NCBI GenBank assembly: GCA_009992615.1
Contig: JAACVA010000120.1
Span: 1 to 7,587 of the forward strand
DNA length: 7,587 nt
From: Rhodobacterales bacterium
GTDB lineage: Bacteria > Pseudomonadota > Alphaproteobacteria > Rhodobacterales > Rhodobacteraceae
Direction: 5' to 3'
The position numbers were made by a program, and so were the translations under genes. Below are positions 1 through 6,754 of this stretch, piece after piece; the stretch's first letter is position 1; each line of letters starts with the position of its first letter. The notes below the pieces were generated by a model that worked only from the letters and a program-made list of their open reading frames with translations, had not been told where the DNA came from and did no database searches.

Positions 1-843
1 GTGCAGGTGCAGAATGGCTGTGACCACCGCTGCACCTTCTGCATCATCCCCTATGGCCGGGGCAATTCGCGTTCGGTGCCCGCCGGGGTGGTTGTGGACC
101 AGATCAAGCGCTTGATCGACAAGGGCTTCAACGAGGTGGTGCTGACCGGTGTCGATCTGACCAGCTGGGGCGCGGATCTGCCCGGCGCGCCGCGTCTGGG
201 CAATCTGGTGATGCGCATCCTGCGGCTGGTGCCCGACCTGCCGCGCCTGCGGATTTCCAGCATTGACAGCATCGAAGTGGACGACGATCTGATGGGGGCA
301 ATCGCAACCGAGCCGCGCCTGATGCCGCATCTGCACCTGAGCCTGCAACACGGCCATGACATGATCCTGAAACGGATGAAGCGGCGGCACCTGCGCGACG
401 ATGCGGTGGCGTTCTGCGAAGATGCCCGACGCCTGCGCCCCGATATGGTGTTCGGGGCCGACATCATCGCCGGCTTTCCCACCGAAACCGATGACCACTT
501 CCAGGGCTCTCTGGATCTGGTGCGCGACTGCGATCTGACGTGGCTGCATGTGTTTCCCTATTCCGCACGTCAGGGCACCCCGGCGGCGCGGATGCCGGCC
601 GTGGACGGTGCCACGATCAAGGCCCGCGCGGCGGCTCTGCGGGCGGCCGGGGCGGCGCAGGTGACGCGCCACCTGGCGGCGCAAACCGGTGCCGCGCACC
701 GCGTGCTGATGGAAACCCCCCGCATGGGCCGCACCGCGCAATTCACCGAAACGCGGTTTGAAACCGACCAGCCGGTGGGCCGGATCGTGCCCGCGCTGAT
801 CACCGGCCACGAAACGGGCCATCTGCTGGCAAGGCCGCAGTGA
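1..843 (+). CDS. mtaB: tRNA (N6-L-threonylcarbamoyladenosine(37)-C2)-methylthiotransferase MtaB, 3' part (5' end outside window)
   Basis: A radical-SAM methylthiotransferase that would add a methylthio group to t6A at position 37 of tRNAs decoding ANN codons (ms2t6A), in the cytoplasm. The 280 codons present open directly at the radical-SAM cluster motif: C7-DHR-C11-TF-C14 (CxxxCxxC, binding a [4Fe-4S] cluster and SAM), preceded by QVQNG. The following IIPYGRG and SRS motif and the later GADIIAGFPTET segment are typical of the MiaB/MtaB/RimO family. The last ~50 residues, after an alanine/arginine-rich helix, fit a TRAM-type RNA-binding domain. Family members are usually a little over 400 residues and begin with a UPF0004 domain carrying a second cluster; that domain is missing only because the window starts here. 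The GTG at base 1 is therefore almost certainly an internal valine codon. MtaB is preferred over MiaB or RimO from the spacing and the CTFCIIPYGRG form; the subfamily call is somewhat less certain than the family. Confidence 0.88.
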   Translation: MQVQNGCDHRCTFCIIPYGRGNSRSVPAGVVVDQIKRLIDKGFNEVVLTGVDLTSWGADLPGAPRLGNLVMRILRLVPDLPRLRISSIDSIEVDDDLMGAIATEPRLMPHLHLSLQHGHDMILKRMKRRHLRDDAVAFCEDARRLRPDMVFGADIIAGFPTETDDHFQGSLDLVRDCDLTWLHVFPYSARQGTPAARMPAVDGATIKARAAALRAAGAAQVTRHLAAQTGAAHRVLMETPRMGRTAQFTETRFETDQPVGRIVPALITGHETGHLLARPQ

Positions 844-919
844 TGCACCCGAATCCTGCCTTTTGAACCAGACCCGACGCGCAATTCATCGCCCGGCTGT
901 CCGACAATGGTATCGGTCA

Positions 920-943
920 GGGCGCCGGCCTTTTGGCGGCCCT
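920..943 (+). other. Imperfect hairpin downstream of mtaB
   Basis: In the 156-bp gap between mtaB and the GST gene, GCC(928-930)/GGC(935-937) pair around a TTTT loop. The stem continues, past single-base bulges at 927 and 923, as GCC(924-926)/GGC(938-940) and GG(921-922)/CC(941-942), with a G-T wobble outside. No T-run follows, so it is not a standard intrinsic terminator. It could help end the mtaB transcript or be chance in GC-rich DNA. No convincing promoter was seen in the rest of this gap. Confidence 0.22.
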
Positions 944-985
944 CATGGACAGCCCTGCGCCCAAGCCCTAGTCTGCGGCAAAACC

Positions 986-992
986 AAGGAGG
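986..992 (+). promoter_or_regulatory. Ribosome binding site of the GST gene
   Basis: AAGGAGG, close to a perfect anti-Shine-Dalgarno match, ends 7 nt before the ATG at 1000. It decides the start: the open frame extends upstream to a possible ATG at 907, but that stretch lacks a comparable site and would add 31 residues before the canonical thioredoxin-fold N terminus. Confidence 0.85.
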
Positions 993-999
993 TTCGCCC

Positions 1000-1602
1000 A
1001 TGCAACTGTTCTACTCCCCTGCCTCGCCCTATGTGCGCAAGGTTGTCGTCACCCTGCACGAGACCGGCCAGACCGGCGATGTCGCGCTGCTCAACGTCTC
1101 CACCACGCCGATCAAGTCGGCGCCGGAAATTCTGGCCCACAACCCCACCGGCAAGATCCCCGCGCTGGTGCGGCCCGATGGCCCGGCGCTGTATGACAGC
1201 CGGGTGATCTGCCGCTATCTCGATGCGCGGGCGGGCGGCAAGCTGTACCCCGCGTCGCGCATCTGGGACACCCTGACGCTTGAGGCGACGGGCGATGCGA
1301 TCATGGATGCCAGCATCGCCATGGTCTATGAACGCCGGGTGCGGCCCGAGGAAAAACAGTTCGACGACTGGATTGAGGCACAGTGGGGCAAGGCAAGCCG
1401 TGCGCTGAACGCCCTGAACACCCGCTGGATGAGCCATCTGAACGGGCCGCTGGACATGGGGCAGATTTCGGTCGCCTGCGCACTGGGTTACCTGGATTTG
1501 CGCCACGATGCGCGGTCGTGGCGCACCGGCAACGACGGGCTGGCCAAATGGTATGACACGTTCTGCGAATGCCCGTCTATGCAGGCCAGCAAACCCGACT
1601 GA
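1000..1602 (+). CDS. Glutathione S-transferase family protein
   Basis: A 200-residue cytosolic GST-like protein. The N-terminal thioredoxin-fold domain (about residues 1-78) starts MQLFYSPASPYVRKV, with S6 or S9 in the position of the catalytic Ser/Cys of bacterial GSTs. NPTGKIPAL supplies the cis-proline (P54) that contacts the glutathione backbone, and LYDSRVICRYLD supplies the D66-S67 pair that binds the gamma-glutamyl group. The rest is an all-helical C-terminal domain, with QISVACALGYLDLR matching the buried N-cap/hydrophobic motif of that domain. The overall pattern resembles the YibF-type small GSTs of proteobacteria. The substrate cannot be read from sequence; members are linked loosely to detoxification or redox chemistry. 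The start is set by AAGGAGG 7 nt upstream. It probably forms its own transcription unit, 156 bp after mtaB, and converges with rppH. The family call is firm; the physiological role is unknown. Confidence 0.9.
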   Translation: MQLFYSPASPYVRKVVVTLHETGQTGDVALLNVSTTPIKSAPEILAHNPTGKIPALVRPDGPALYDSRVICRYLDARAGGKLYPASRIWDTLTLEATGDAIMDASIAMVYERRVRPEEKQFDDWIEAQWGKASRALNALNTRWMSHLNGPLDMGQISVACALGYLDLRHDARSWRTGNDGLAKWYDTFCECPSMQASKPD

Positions 1603-1615
1603 TTCTGGCTCAAAC

Positions 1616-1645
1616 CGGGCGCGGCAAGGATGCCTTGCGCGCCCG
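1616..1645. terminator. Bidirectional terminator-like hairpin between convergent genes
   Basis: CGGGCGCG (1616-1623) pairs with CGCGCCCG (1638-1645) and CAAGG (1625-1629) pairs with CCTTG (1633-1637). This gives a 13-bp stem with one bulged G (1624) and an ATG triloop. It fills almost the whole 45-bp gap between the GST stop (1602) and the rppH stop (1648), where both transcripts would have to end. Neither side has a clear U-tract, so it may work with Rho, or only as a 3'-end protecting structure. Confidence 0.6.
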
Positions 1646-1647
1646 TA

Positions 1648-2130
1648 TCAGATCAGCCCGCCGAACTGGCGCAGCACCTCGATATAGACCGCGCGCTTGA
1701 ACGGCACGATCCGATCGCTCAACTGATCCTTGGACAGCCAGCACCACTCGGAGAATTCGGCCGGGGGCACCGTTATGTCAACCTGATCGTCGGTGCCAAG
1801 AAACCGCATCAGGAACCAGCGCTGCTCCTGCCCGCGATACCGGCCTTTCCAGATTTTCGGCACCAGATCAAGCGGCAGGTCATAGGGGATCCAGCCTGTG
1901 GTTTCGGCCTCAATGCGCACGAGATCGGCGGTTACCCCGGTTTCCTCGCGCAATTCGCGCAGGGCGGCGACACGGGGGTCTTCGCCCGGTTCGATACCGC
2001 CCTGGGGCATTTGCCACGCATCCTGGTCGCGGTCGATCCGCTGACCGACGAACACCCCGCCCGAAGGGTTGACCAGCATCACACCGACACAGGGGCGATA
2101 GGGCAGTTTTGCAATGTCTTGCGGGGTCAT
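1648..2130 (-). CDS. rppH: RNA pyrophosphohydrolase RppH (Nudix hydrolase)
   Basis: A cytoplasmic Nudix enzyme of 160 residues, the usual alphaproteobacterial length. It converts 5'-triphosphate (or diphosphate) RNA ends to monophosphates and so opens the way to 5'-end-dependent decay by RNase E-type enzymes. The N terminus runs LPYRPCVGVMLVN, then DAWQMPQGGI, and a complete Nudix box at residues 44-66 (G44, E50, R58, E59, E62, E63, G65); the two glutamates after R58-E59 bind the catalytic metals. A WIPYDLP segment and the later KGRYRGQEQRWFLMRF strand are characteristic of RppH/ApaH-type Nudix enzymes. The open frame runs ~90 codons further upstream, but that part is a shadow of the preceding acetyltransferase gene. 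The chosen ATG shares one base with that gene's stop (TGATG), and no strong ribosome binding site is seen, which suggests translational coupling. Last gene of the operon. Some relatives hydrolyse dinucleoside polyphosphates, so that activity is a possible alternative. Confidence 0.93.
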   Translation of the reverse strand: MTPQDIAKLPYRPCVGVMLVNPSGGVFVGQRIDRDQDAWQMPQGGIEPGEDPRVAALRELREETGVTADLVRIEAETTGWIPYDLPLDLVPKIWKGRYRGQEQRWFLMRFLGTDDQVDITVPPAEFSEWCWLSKDQLSDRIVPFKRAVYIEVLRQFGGLI

Positions 2131-2714
2131 CAGGCAGCCGCTTTCTGTTTGCGCCAGTTTTTGGCGGTAAGCCGGTAACAAAACCACTCCATCGGGCCGG
2201 TGGTCAGATCGTGCCATTCCGAATGGCGCAGCGTCGCGCCCAGCCGCGCCGTGGCCGCCTGCCCGTGCAGGTTGGACACGTTGATGTGGAACCACACCTC
2301 GGAAAACACCGCAAGGGCATGATCTATCATGAGCGTCATCAACGCACGGTTGGTGGCCCCGCCCCAATGGCTGCGCGCAAGAAAGGTGTAACCGATGCAA
2401 ACCGCACCAGGCAGAGATGGCAGCCTGTAAAAGCGTGCACTGCCGATCACCGCGTCCCTGTTGCGATCAACCACCACATAGGCACCGCCATCGGCCAGTG
2501 CCCTGGCGAACCACGGGTCGAACCCGGCGGGGGTTGCCATGGCCTTGTTCGGGTGCGCCTCCCAGATCAGCGGGTCGGCGGCACAGGCGGCCAACACGGC
2601 GTGATCTTCTTTAGCCAGCGGCCGCAGCAGCAAGGTATGGCTGGACAGGGGGGTTGCAACGTCCAACGCACCGAACGGCCCGGCGCGCTGGCCTTTATCT
2701 TCAGTTGGGTCCAA
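2130..2714 (-). CDS. GNAT family N-acetyltransferase (RimJ/RimL-like)
   Basis: A 194-residue acetyltransferase that would transfer acetyl from acetyl-CoA to an amine; the substrate is unknown. After ~25 poorly conserved residues, HTLLLRPLAKEDHAVL (from about residue 26) is the typical first strand and helix of RimJ/RimL-type GNATs. AVIGSARFYRL and VCIGYTFLARSHWGG (about 88-119) are the central strands leading to the acetyl-CoA pyrophosphate loop, here RSHWGGATN, a loose match to the usual Q/RxxGxG/A. INVSNLHGQAATARLGA (144-160) is the conserved Asn-containing helix near the end of the fold. The start is uncertain: the frame begins at a TTG (2714), 14 nt inside ctpA, with AAAGG about 11 nt upstream; a second TTG at codon 17 has no clear ribosome binding site, and no ATG occurs in the leader. 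It sits between ctpA and rppH with overlaps on both sides, so it is co-translated, but this context does not reveal its target. Confidence 0.83.
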   Translation of the reverse strand: MDPTEDKGQRAGPFGALDVATPLSSHTLLLRPLAKEDHAVLAACAADPLIWEAHPNKAMATPAGFDPWFARALADGGAYVVVDRNRDAVIGSARFYRLPSLPGAVCIGYTFLARSHWGGATNRALMTLMIDHALAVFSEVWFHINVSNLHGQAATARLGATLRHSEWHDLTTGPMEWFCYRLTAKNWRKQKAAA

Positions 2715-4032
2715 GGGCAGACAGACCTTTCAGAATGTCGATGGCATAGGCCAGTTGATAATCCTCATCGCGCAGCTTTGCAGCATCTTCGGCCTTTTGC
2801 TGTTCTTCCAGGATGATTGCACGTTCATCTTCGGAAACCGAATCATTACTGATCGCGCCACGAAGATCCGCCTCGGATCTGCGGATTGCCGAGGTTTCCT
2901 CGGCCGGTTCTTCGTCGTCACGACGGGGCGGCTGGGCGACCACGATGTCGGGCGACACCCCCAAAGACTGGATCGAGCGGCCCGATGGCGTGTAATAGCG
3001 CGCGGTGGTCAGGCGCATCGCGCCCTCGCCCCGCAGCGGCATCACCGTCTGGACCGAACCCTTGCCAAAGGATTTCGTACCGATGACGATGGCGCGACGA
3101 TGATCCTGCAACGCACCGGCCACGATTTCCGAGGCCGAGGCCGAGCCACCGTTGATCAGCACGACCAGCGGCTTGCCCTCGGCCAGATCGCCGGCCGTGG
3201 CATTGTACCGGTCACTGTCCGCTGTGTTGCGCCCCCGGGTCGAAACGATTTCACCCGTTTCAAGAAAGGCGTCCGACACCCGGATGGCCTGGGTCAGCAA
3301 CCCGCCGGGATTGTTGCGCAGATCGACGACAAAGCCGTTGATATTGTCGATGCCACCGGCCTCTTCGACCTGCTTTTTCAGGCCCTCTTCCAGATTGGGA
3401 TAGGTCTGGTCGTTGAAGGTGCTGATCCGCAGGATGACTGACTTGCCCTCGGTACGGGTGCGCACCGCCGTCAGCTTGATCGTGTCGCGGATGATTGAAA
3501 TGTCGAACGGTTCGGCTGTGCCTTCACGCGCCACCGTGATGATGATTTCGCTGCCCACCGGGCCACGCATCAGCTCAACCGCCGCGTCCAGCGTCAGGCC
3601 CAGCACCGACTGACCATCGACATGGGTGATGAAATCGCCCGACAGAACACCGGCGGTGTCGGCCGGTGTGCCGTCCATCGGTGCCACCACCTTGACGAAG
3701 CCTTCTTCCTGGGTCACCTCAATGCCCAGCCCGCCGAATTCACCCCGGGTCTGCACCCGCATGTCGGCGGCGTCATTCGCGGACAGATAGCTGGAATGCG
3801 GATCGAGCGAGGTGAGCATCCCGTCGATCGCCGCCTCGATCAGATCCTTAGGATCGACCTCGGACACATATTGAGCGCGTATCCGTTCAAAAATGTCGCC
3901 GAACAGGTCAAGCTGTTCATAGACGCTGGCCTTGGCGTTGTTTTCCTGGGCGATCAGCGGGCCGGCCACCTGGGTCGTCAACAGGACGCCTGCGAGGGCG
4001 CCACCCACGGCGGCGATTGCAAATTTTCTCAT
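2701..4032 (-). CDS. ctpA: Carboxy-terminal processing protease CtpA (S41 family, PDZ domain)
   Basis: A periplasmic serine protease of 443 residues with a Ser-Lys dyad that cleaves proteins from the C terminus. A hydrophobic signal or anchor segment lies at residues ~4-28 (MRKFAIAAVGGALAGVLL). DGMLTSLDPHSSYL (70-83) is the S41 N-terminal motif. A PDZ domain follows at about 97-172 (GGLGIEV, SGDFITHVDG), then VVDLRNNPGG (235-244), catalytic S299 within GGSASASE and K324 in SFGKG, exactly 25 residues apart as in known CtpA and Prc. The tail (about 368-425) is rich in Asp/Glu/Arg and ends in a QLAYAIDIL helix seen in alphaproteobacterial relatives. The ATG at 4032 is preferred because GAGGAA lies 10 nt upstream and the signal peptide starts at once; an ATG at 4050 and a TTG at 4068 are in frame but lie inside envC. 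It lies 7 nt after envC and overlaps the acetyltransferase by 14 nt. Related proteases (Prc, Pseudomonas CtpA) degrade peptidoglycan hydrolases; a similar role is inference. Confidence 0.94.
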   Translation of the reverse strand: MRKFAIAAVGGALAGVLLTTQVAGPLIAQENNAKASVYEQLDLFGDIFERIRAQYVSEVDPKDLIEAAIDGMLTSLDPHSSYLSANDAADMRVQTRGEFGGLGIEVTQEEGFVKVVAPMDGTPADTAGVLSGDFITHVDGQSVLGLTLDAAVELMRGPVGSEIIITVAREGTAEPFDISIIRDTIKLTAVRTRTEGKSVILRISTFNDQTYPNLEEGLKKQVEEAGGIDNINGFVVDLRNNPGGLLTQAIRVSDAFLETGEIVSTRGRNTADSDRYNATAGDLAEGKPLVVLINGGSASASEIVAGALQDHRRAIVIGTKSFGKGSVQTVMPLRGEGAMRLTTARYYTPSGRSIQSLGVSPDIVVAQPPRRDDEEPAEETSAIRRSEADLRGAISNDSVSEDERAIILEEQQKAEDAAKLRDEDYQLAYAIDILKGLSALGPN

Positions 4033-4039
4033 CTGTCGA

Positions 4040-5179
4040 TCATTCCTCATCCAACCGGAACCATTCAACCGGGTTCACCGGCGTCTGTCCGTCCCTCAGT
4101 TCCATATAAAGCGTCTCTTGCCGGTCTTGACCATCCTGAACCGCCTCTTGTGGGCCAAAGCCTGCCAAATCCGGCGCGCCGCCGCCCCCCATCAGCCCCA
4201 CAGGGGCCTCTGCCGGGATTACCTGACCCACTTCACCATAAACCTGCCACAGCCCGCCCAAAATAATAAGATAGCCCGCCGCAGGCTCAAGGATCATCAC
4301 ATTTCCGTAGTCCAGAAGCGGCCCGCGATAGCGGATCGTCGCAGGCCAGGGCGCAGTGACCAAGGCGCCGGGTGCCGTGGCCAGCAACACCCCCGGCCGA
4401 CGCACCCCCGCCGCATCAGGTTGGTCGAACCCGGCGACGACGCGGCCCTGCACGGGGGCGGCCAGATCGCCCCGCGCCGCCGCAAAATCCGGCAAGGCGC
4501 GGCTGATGTCATCCTCGGGCAGCCGGGCCAACCCGGTTGCAAAGCCTTCCAGGGTGCGGGTGCTGACCAGCAGGCGCTGCATCTGCTCTGCATCCTCGGT
4601 CAGGCGGCGCGGCAGATCCACACGATCCTGAATCGCCGCAGACAGATCGCTGCGCGCCTGCTGCACACCGGACAGGCCGGTTTCCAGCATTTCAGCAGCG
4701 CTGGCCTGCAAGGCCCGCAGAGTGGCGATTTCAGTCAGATCGGTGCGAAGGGCGGCAACCTGCGATGCCAGCGCCGGGGCGACATCCGAAAGGATCATCC
4801 CCGACCGCGCCGTGCCCAGCGCGCCAGCCGGGTGCAACAAAAGCAATGCCTCTGGCCCCGATTGCATCGTTTGCAGCGCCCCCAGAAGGCTGCCCAGACG
4901 GGCCTGCTCCAGGTCGAACCGGGCGCGGATCGCCGCCTCGCGCCCGTTGGCCTGACGCAACCCTTCACGCAGCGCACCCAGCCCCTGTTCATAGGCGCGG
5001 ATTGTCTGGGTCAGCACGGCCACCCGGTCACGCGATCCACCGGCGGCGGCCAGCCCGCGCGCCGCTTCGTCCAGCTGGGCAACCGCGCGCCGGGCAATCG
5101 CCGCCGGATCGGCCTGGGCCTGCACCGACAGGGGCAAGGCGACACAGGCCAGAACCAAGATTGCGGCGCGCAGGGTCAT
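4040..5179 (-). CDS. envC: EnvC-like murein hydrolase activator (degenerate LytM/M23 domain)
   Basis: A periplasmic protein of 379 residues, predicted to activate an N-acetylmuramoyl-L-alanine amidase during cell division. Signal peptide 1-23 has an AQA|D cleavage site. Ala/Leu/Arg/Gln-rich coiled-coil stretches lie at about 28-105 and 135-205. A LytM-like beta domain spans about 240-376: APVQGRVV, a PGALVTAP strand, LDYGNVMILEPAAGY, and LYMELRDGQTPVNPVEW at the end. The zinc ligands of active M23 peptidases are absent: the HxxxD motif is lost, and the HxH position reads YME. This matches EnvC of E. coli and LdpF of Caulobacter, which activate amidases instead of cutting peptidoglycan. About 20 extra Gly/Gln/Asp-rich residues (333-355) interrupt the domain before its last strand. 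The start ATG overlaps the gpmI stop by 4 nt (ATGA). E. coli also has envC directly after the gpmI-type mutase gene, which supports orthology. No amidase gene is in the window. Confidence 0.87.
   Translation of the reverse strand: MTLRAAILVLACVALPLSVQAQADPAAIARRAVAQLDEAARGLAAAGGSRDRVAVLTQTIRAYEQGLGALREGLRQANGREAAIRARFDLEQARLGSLLGALQTMQSGPEALLLLHPAGALGTARSGMILSDVAPALASQVAALRTDLTEIATLRALQASAAEMLETGLSGVQQARSDLSAAIQDRVDLPRRLTEDAEQMQRLLVSTRTLEGFATGLARLPEDDISRALPDFAAARGDLAAPVQGRVVAGFDQPDAAGVRRPGVLLATAPGALVTAPWPATIRYRGPLLDYGNVMILEPAAGYLIILGGLWQVYGEVGQVIPAEAPVGLMGGGGAPDLAGFGPQEAVQDGQDRQETLYMELRDGQTPVNPVEWFRLDEE
4043..4048 (-). promoter_or_regulatory. Ribosome binding site of ctpA, inside the end of envC
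   Basis: GAGGAA on the minus strand, formed by the last codons of envC, lies 10 nt before the ATG at 4032. It favours that start over the in-frame ATG at 4050 and TTG at 4068, which would place ctpA's start inside envC without a signal-peptide-like N terminus. Confidence 0.6.
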
Positions 5180-6699
5180 CGGATGATCAGCGTCTTTCCG
5201 GTCATCTCGGGCGGCTGCGGCAGGCCCATCAGGTCAAGCAGCGTCGGCGCGAGATCGGCCAATCGCCCGTCGCGCAGCGAAACGCCCGCCGGCCCGCCGA
5301 ACAGCACCACAGGCACCGGATTGGTGGTGTGGCTGGTATGCGGGCCGCCGGTTTCCGGATCGACCATGGTTTCGCAATTGCCGTGATCGGCGGTGACAAT
5401 CATCGCGCCCCCGGCCTTTTCCAGCGCCTCCAGCACCCGCGCCAGCCCCCGGTCGACAGCGGCACAGGCGGCCATGGCTGCGGCCAGATCACCGGTGTGC
5501 CCGACCATGTCGGGGTTGGCATAATTGGTGACGATCAGATCATAGCCATGCGCGATCGCCTCGACAAAACGGTCGGTCACCTCAACCGAGCTCATCTCGG
5601 GTTGCATGTCATAGGTGGCAACCTTGGGCGATTTCGGCATCGCGCGGTCTTCACCGATCTGCGGCGTTTCGCGACCACCGTTCAGAAAGAAAGTGACGTG
5701 CGGGTACTTCTCCGTCTCGGCAAGACGGAACTGGGTCTTGCCTTGTTTTGCCACCCATTCGCCAAGGGTGTTGTGCAACGTCTGTTTCGGAAAAACGGCG
5801 GGATAAAAGGCATCGTGGGCCACGGAATAATCCACCATGCCCAACCGCGCGGCAAGGGCCGGACGCGCGCCTCGGTCAAACCCGTCGAAATCGTCAAACC
5901 CGATGGCGGCAAGGATTTCGCGCGCTCGGTCAGCGCGGAAATTCAAGCAGAACACGCCATCGCCGTCCTGCATCCCGGCATAGTCACCGATCACCGTGGC
6001 GGGGATGAATTCATCGGTCTTGCCCGCGTCGTAGGCCGCCGCAACCGCCGCCTTTGCGCTGTCGGCGCGGGCCTGGCCCTGAGCGCGCACCATGGCGTCA
6101 TAGGCCTGCTGCACCCTGTCCCAGCGGGTGTCACGATCCATGGCGAAATACCGGCCCGTCACCGTGGCAATCCGTGCGCCTTCGGGCAGGGCCTGCACCA
6201 GCGCGGCCACAAATCCGGCCGCCGAATCAGGCGCCACATCGCGGCCGTCGGTCATTGCGTGCAGCGCCACCGGCACCCCTGCCCCGGCGATGATCCGCGC
6301 CGTTGCAATGATGTGCGACAGATGGCCATGCACCCCGCCGTCGGACACCAGCCCCAACAGATGCGCCGTGCCCCCCGTCGCCTTCAGCGCCGCGATGAAC
6401 TGCATCAGCGGTTGTTTCGCCGCATAGCTGCCATCCTCAATGGCCAGGTCGATCATCCCCAGATCCATCGCCACAATCCGACCCGCACCGATATTGGTAT
6501 GGCCCACCTCGGAATTGCCCATCTGCCCCTTGGGCAAGCCCACGTCAGGGCCATGGGTGACAAGCATGGCATGGGGGCAGGTGGCAATGATCCGGTCAAA
6601 GGTGGGTGTGTCGGCCAGAACCGGGGCATTTGCCGAACTGTCGGTATTGTTGCCCCAGCCATCGAGAATGCACAGGACAACGGGTTTGGGGGCGTTCAT
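5176..6699 (-). CDS. gpmI: 2,3-bisphosphoglycerate-independent phosphoglycerate mutase
   Basis: A cytosolic, manganese-dependent enzyme of lower glycolysis and gluconeogenesis interconverting 3- and 2-phosphoglycerate through a phosphoserine intermediate; 507 residues, normal for the family. All metal and catalytic residues known from the Bacillus enzyme can be located with matching spacing: D13 (LDGWG), nucleophile S63 (MGNSEVGH), D397 and H401 (NPDMVGHTG), D438 and H439 (TADHGN) and H457 (HTSHT). Substrate-binding positions are also kept: H124, DGRD (151-154), R183, R189, NFRADR (253-258) and K331. The alkaline-phosphatase-like halves flank the inserted transferase domain (about 75-310). 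The ATG has AGAGGT 6 nt upstream. It starts the five-gene block, separated from rlmH by 110 bp holding a terminator and a possible promoter, and its stop overlaps the envC start (ATGA). It is intact with no odd features. Confidence 0.97.
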   Translation of the reverse strand: MNAPKPVVLCILDGWGNNTDSSANAPVLADTPTFDRIIATCPHAMLVTHGPDVGLPKGQMGNSEVGHTNIGAGRIVAMDLGMIDLAIEDGSYAAKQPLMQFIAALKATGGTAHLLGLVSDGGVHGHLSHIIATARIIAGAGVPVALHAMTDGRDVAPDSAAGFVAALVQALPEGARIATVTGRYFAMDRDTRWDRVQQAYDAMVRAQGQARADSAKAAVAAAYDAGKTDEFIPATVIGDYAGMQDGDGVFCLNFRADRAREILAAIGFDDFDGFDRGARPALAARLGMVDYSVAHDAFYPAVFPKQTLHNTLGEWVAKQGKTQFRLAETEKYPHVTFFLNGGRETPQIGEDRAMPKSPKVATYDMQPEMSSVEVTDRFVEAIAHGYDLIVTNYANPDMVGHTGDLAAAMAACAAVDRGLARVLEALEKAGGAMIVTADHGNCETMVDPETGGPHTSHTTNPVPVVLFGGPAGVSLRDGRLADLAPTLLDLMGLPQPPEMTGKTLIIR

Positions 6700-6705
6700 G
6701 GCAAG

Positions 6706-6711
6706 ACCTCT
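6706..6711 (-). promoter_or_regulatory. Ribosome binding site of gpmI
   Basis: AGAGGT on the minus strand ends 6 nt before the gpmI ATG, fixing that start; no longer in-frame extension fits the family N terminus. Confidence 0.7.
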
Positions 6712-6725
6712 GGTTGGATGAACTC

Positions 6726-6754
6726 ATTCTAGCGCCGTCTGTGGCAAAGCGGAA
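6726..6754 (-). promoter_or_regulatory. Candidate promoter of the gpmI operon
   Basis: TAGAAT (minus strand, 6731-6726) matches the -10 consensus at five of six bases. A poor -35 candidate, TTCCGC (6754-6749), lies 17 bp upstream. Transcription would start around 6719, giving a leader of about 20 nt that includes the ribosome binding site. The position, between the rlmH terminator and gpmI, supports it; the weak -35 means it needs an activator or is not a housekeeping promoter, or is chance. Confidence 0.35.

Noticed and set aside
843..866. Seven-codon mini-ORF (ATG overlapping the mtaB stop as TGATG)
   Set aside because: Too short to judge, with no ribosome binding site of its own and no sign of an attenuator around it; most likely chance.
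907..999. Upstream extension of the GST gene to an ATG at 907
   Set aside because: The 31 added residues do not resemble any GST N terminus, and the AAGGAGG site points to the ATG at 1000.
2131..2400. N-terminal extension of RppH by ~90 residues
   Set aside because: The stretch is the out-of-frame shadow of the acetyltransferase gene; the 160-residue form from 2130 matches the family length and N terminus.
2770..2930. Acidic, charge-rich C-terminal tail of CtpA as a novel extension
   Set aside because: A similar charged linker ending in a QLAYAIDIL-like helix is, from memory, usual in alphaproteobacterial CtpA proteins, so it is not a special feature of this gene.
3932..5386. A 484-codon plus-strand open frame antisense to envC
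   Set aside because: Basic, low-complexity translation crossing three minus-strand genes; no ribosome binding site or domain, so a composition artefact.
4765..6732. A 655-codon open frame on the plus strand, antisense to gpmI and part of envC
   Set aside because: It is a GC-rich shadow frame: rich in His, Arg, Gly and Pro with no recognisable domain, while the minus strand encodes complete GpmI and EnvC-like proteins with all key residues.
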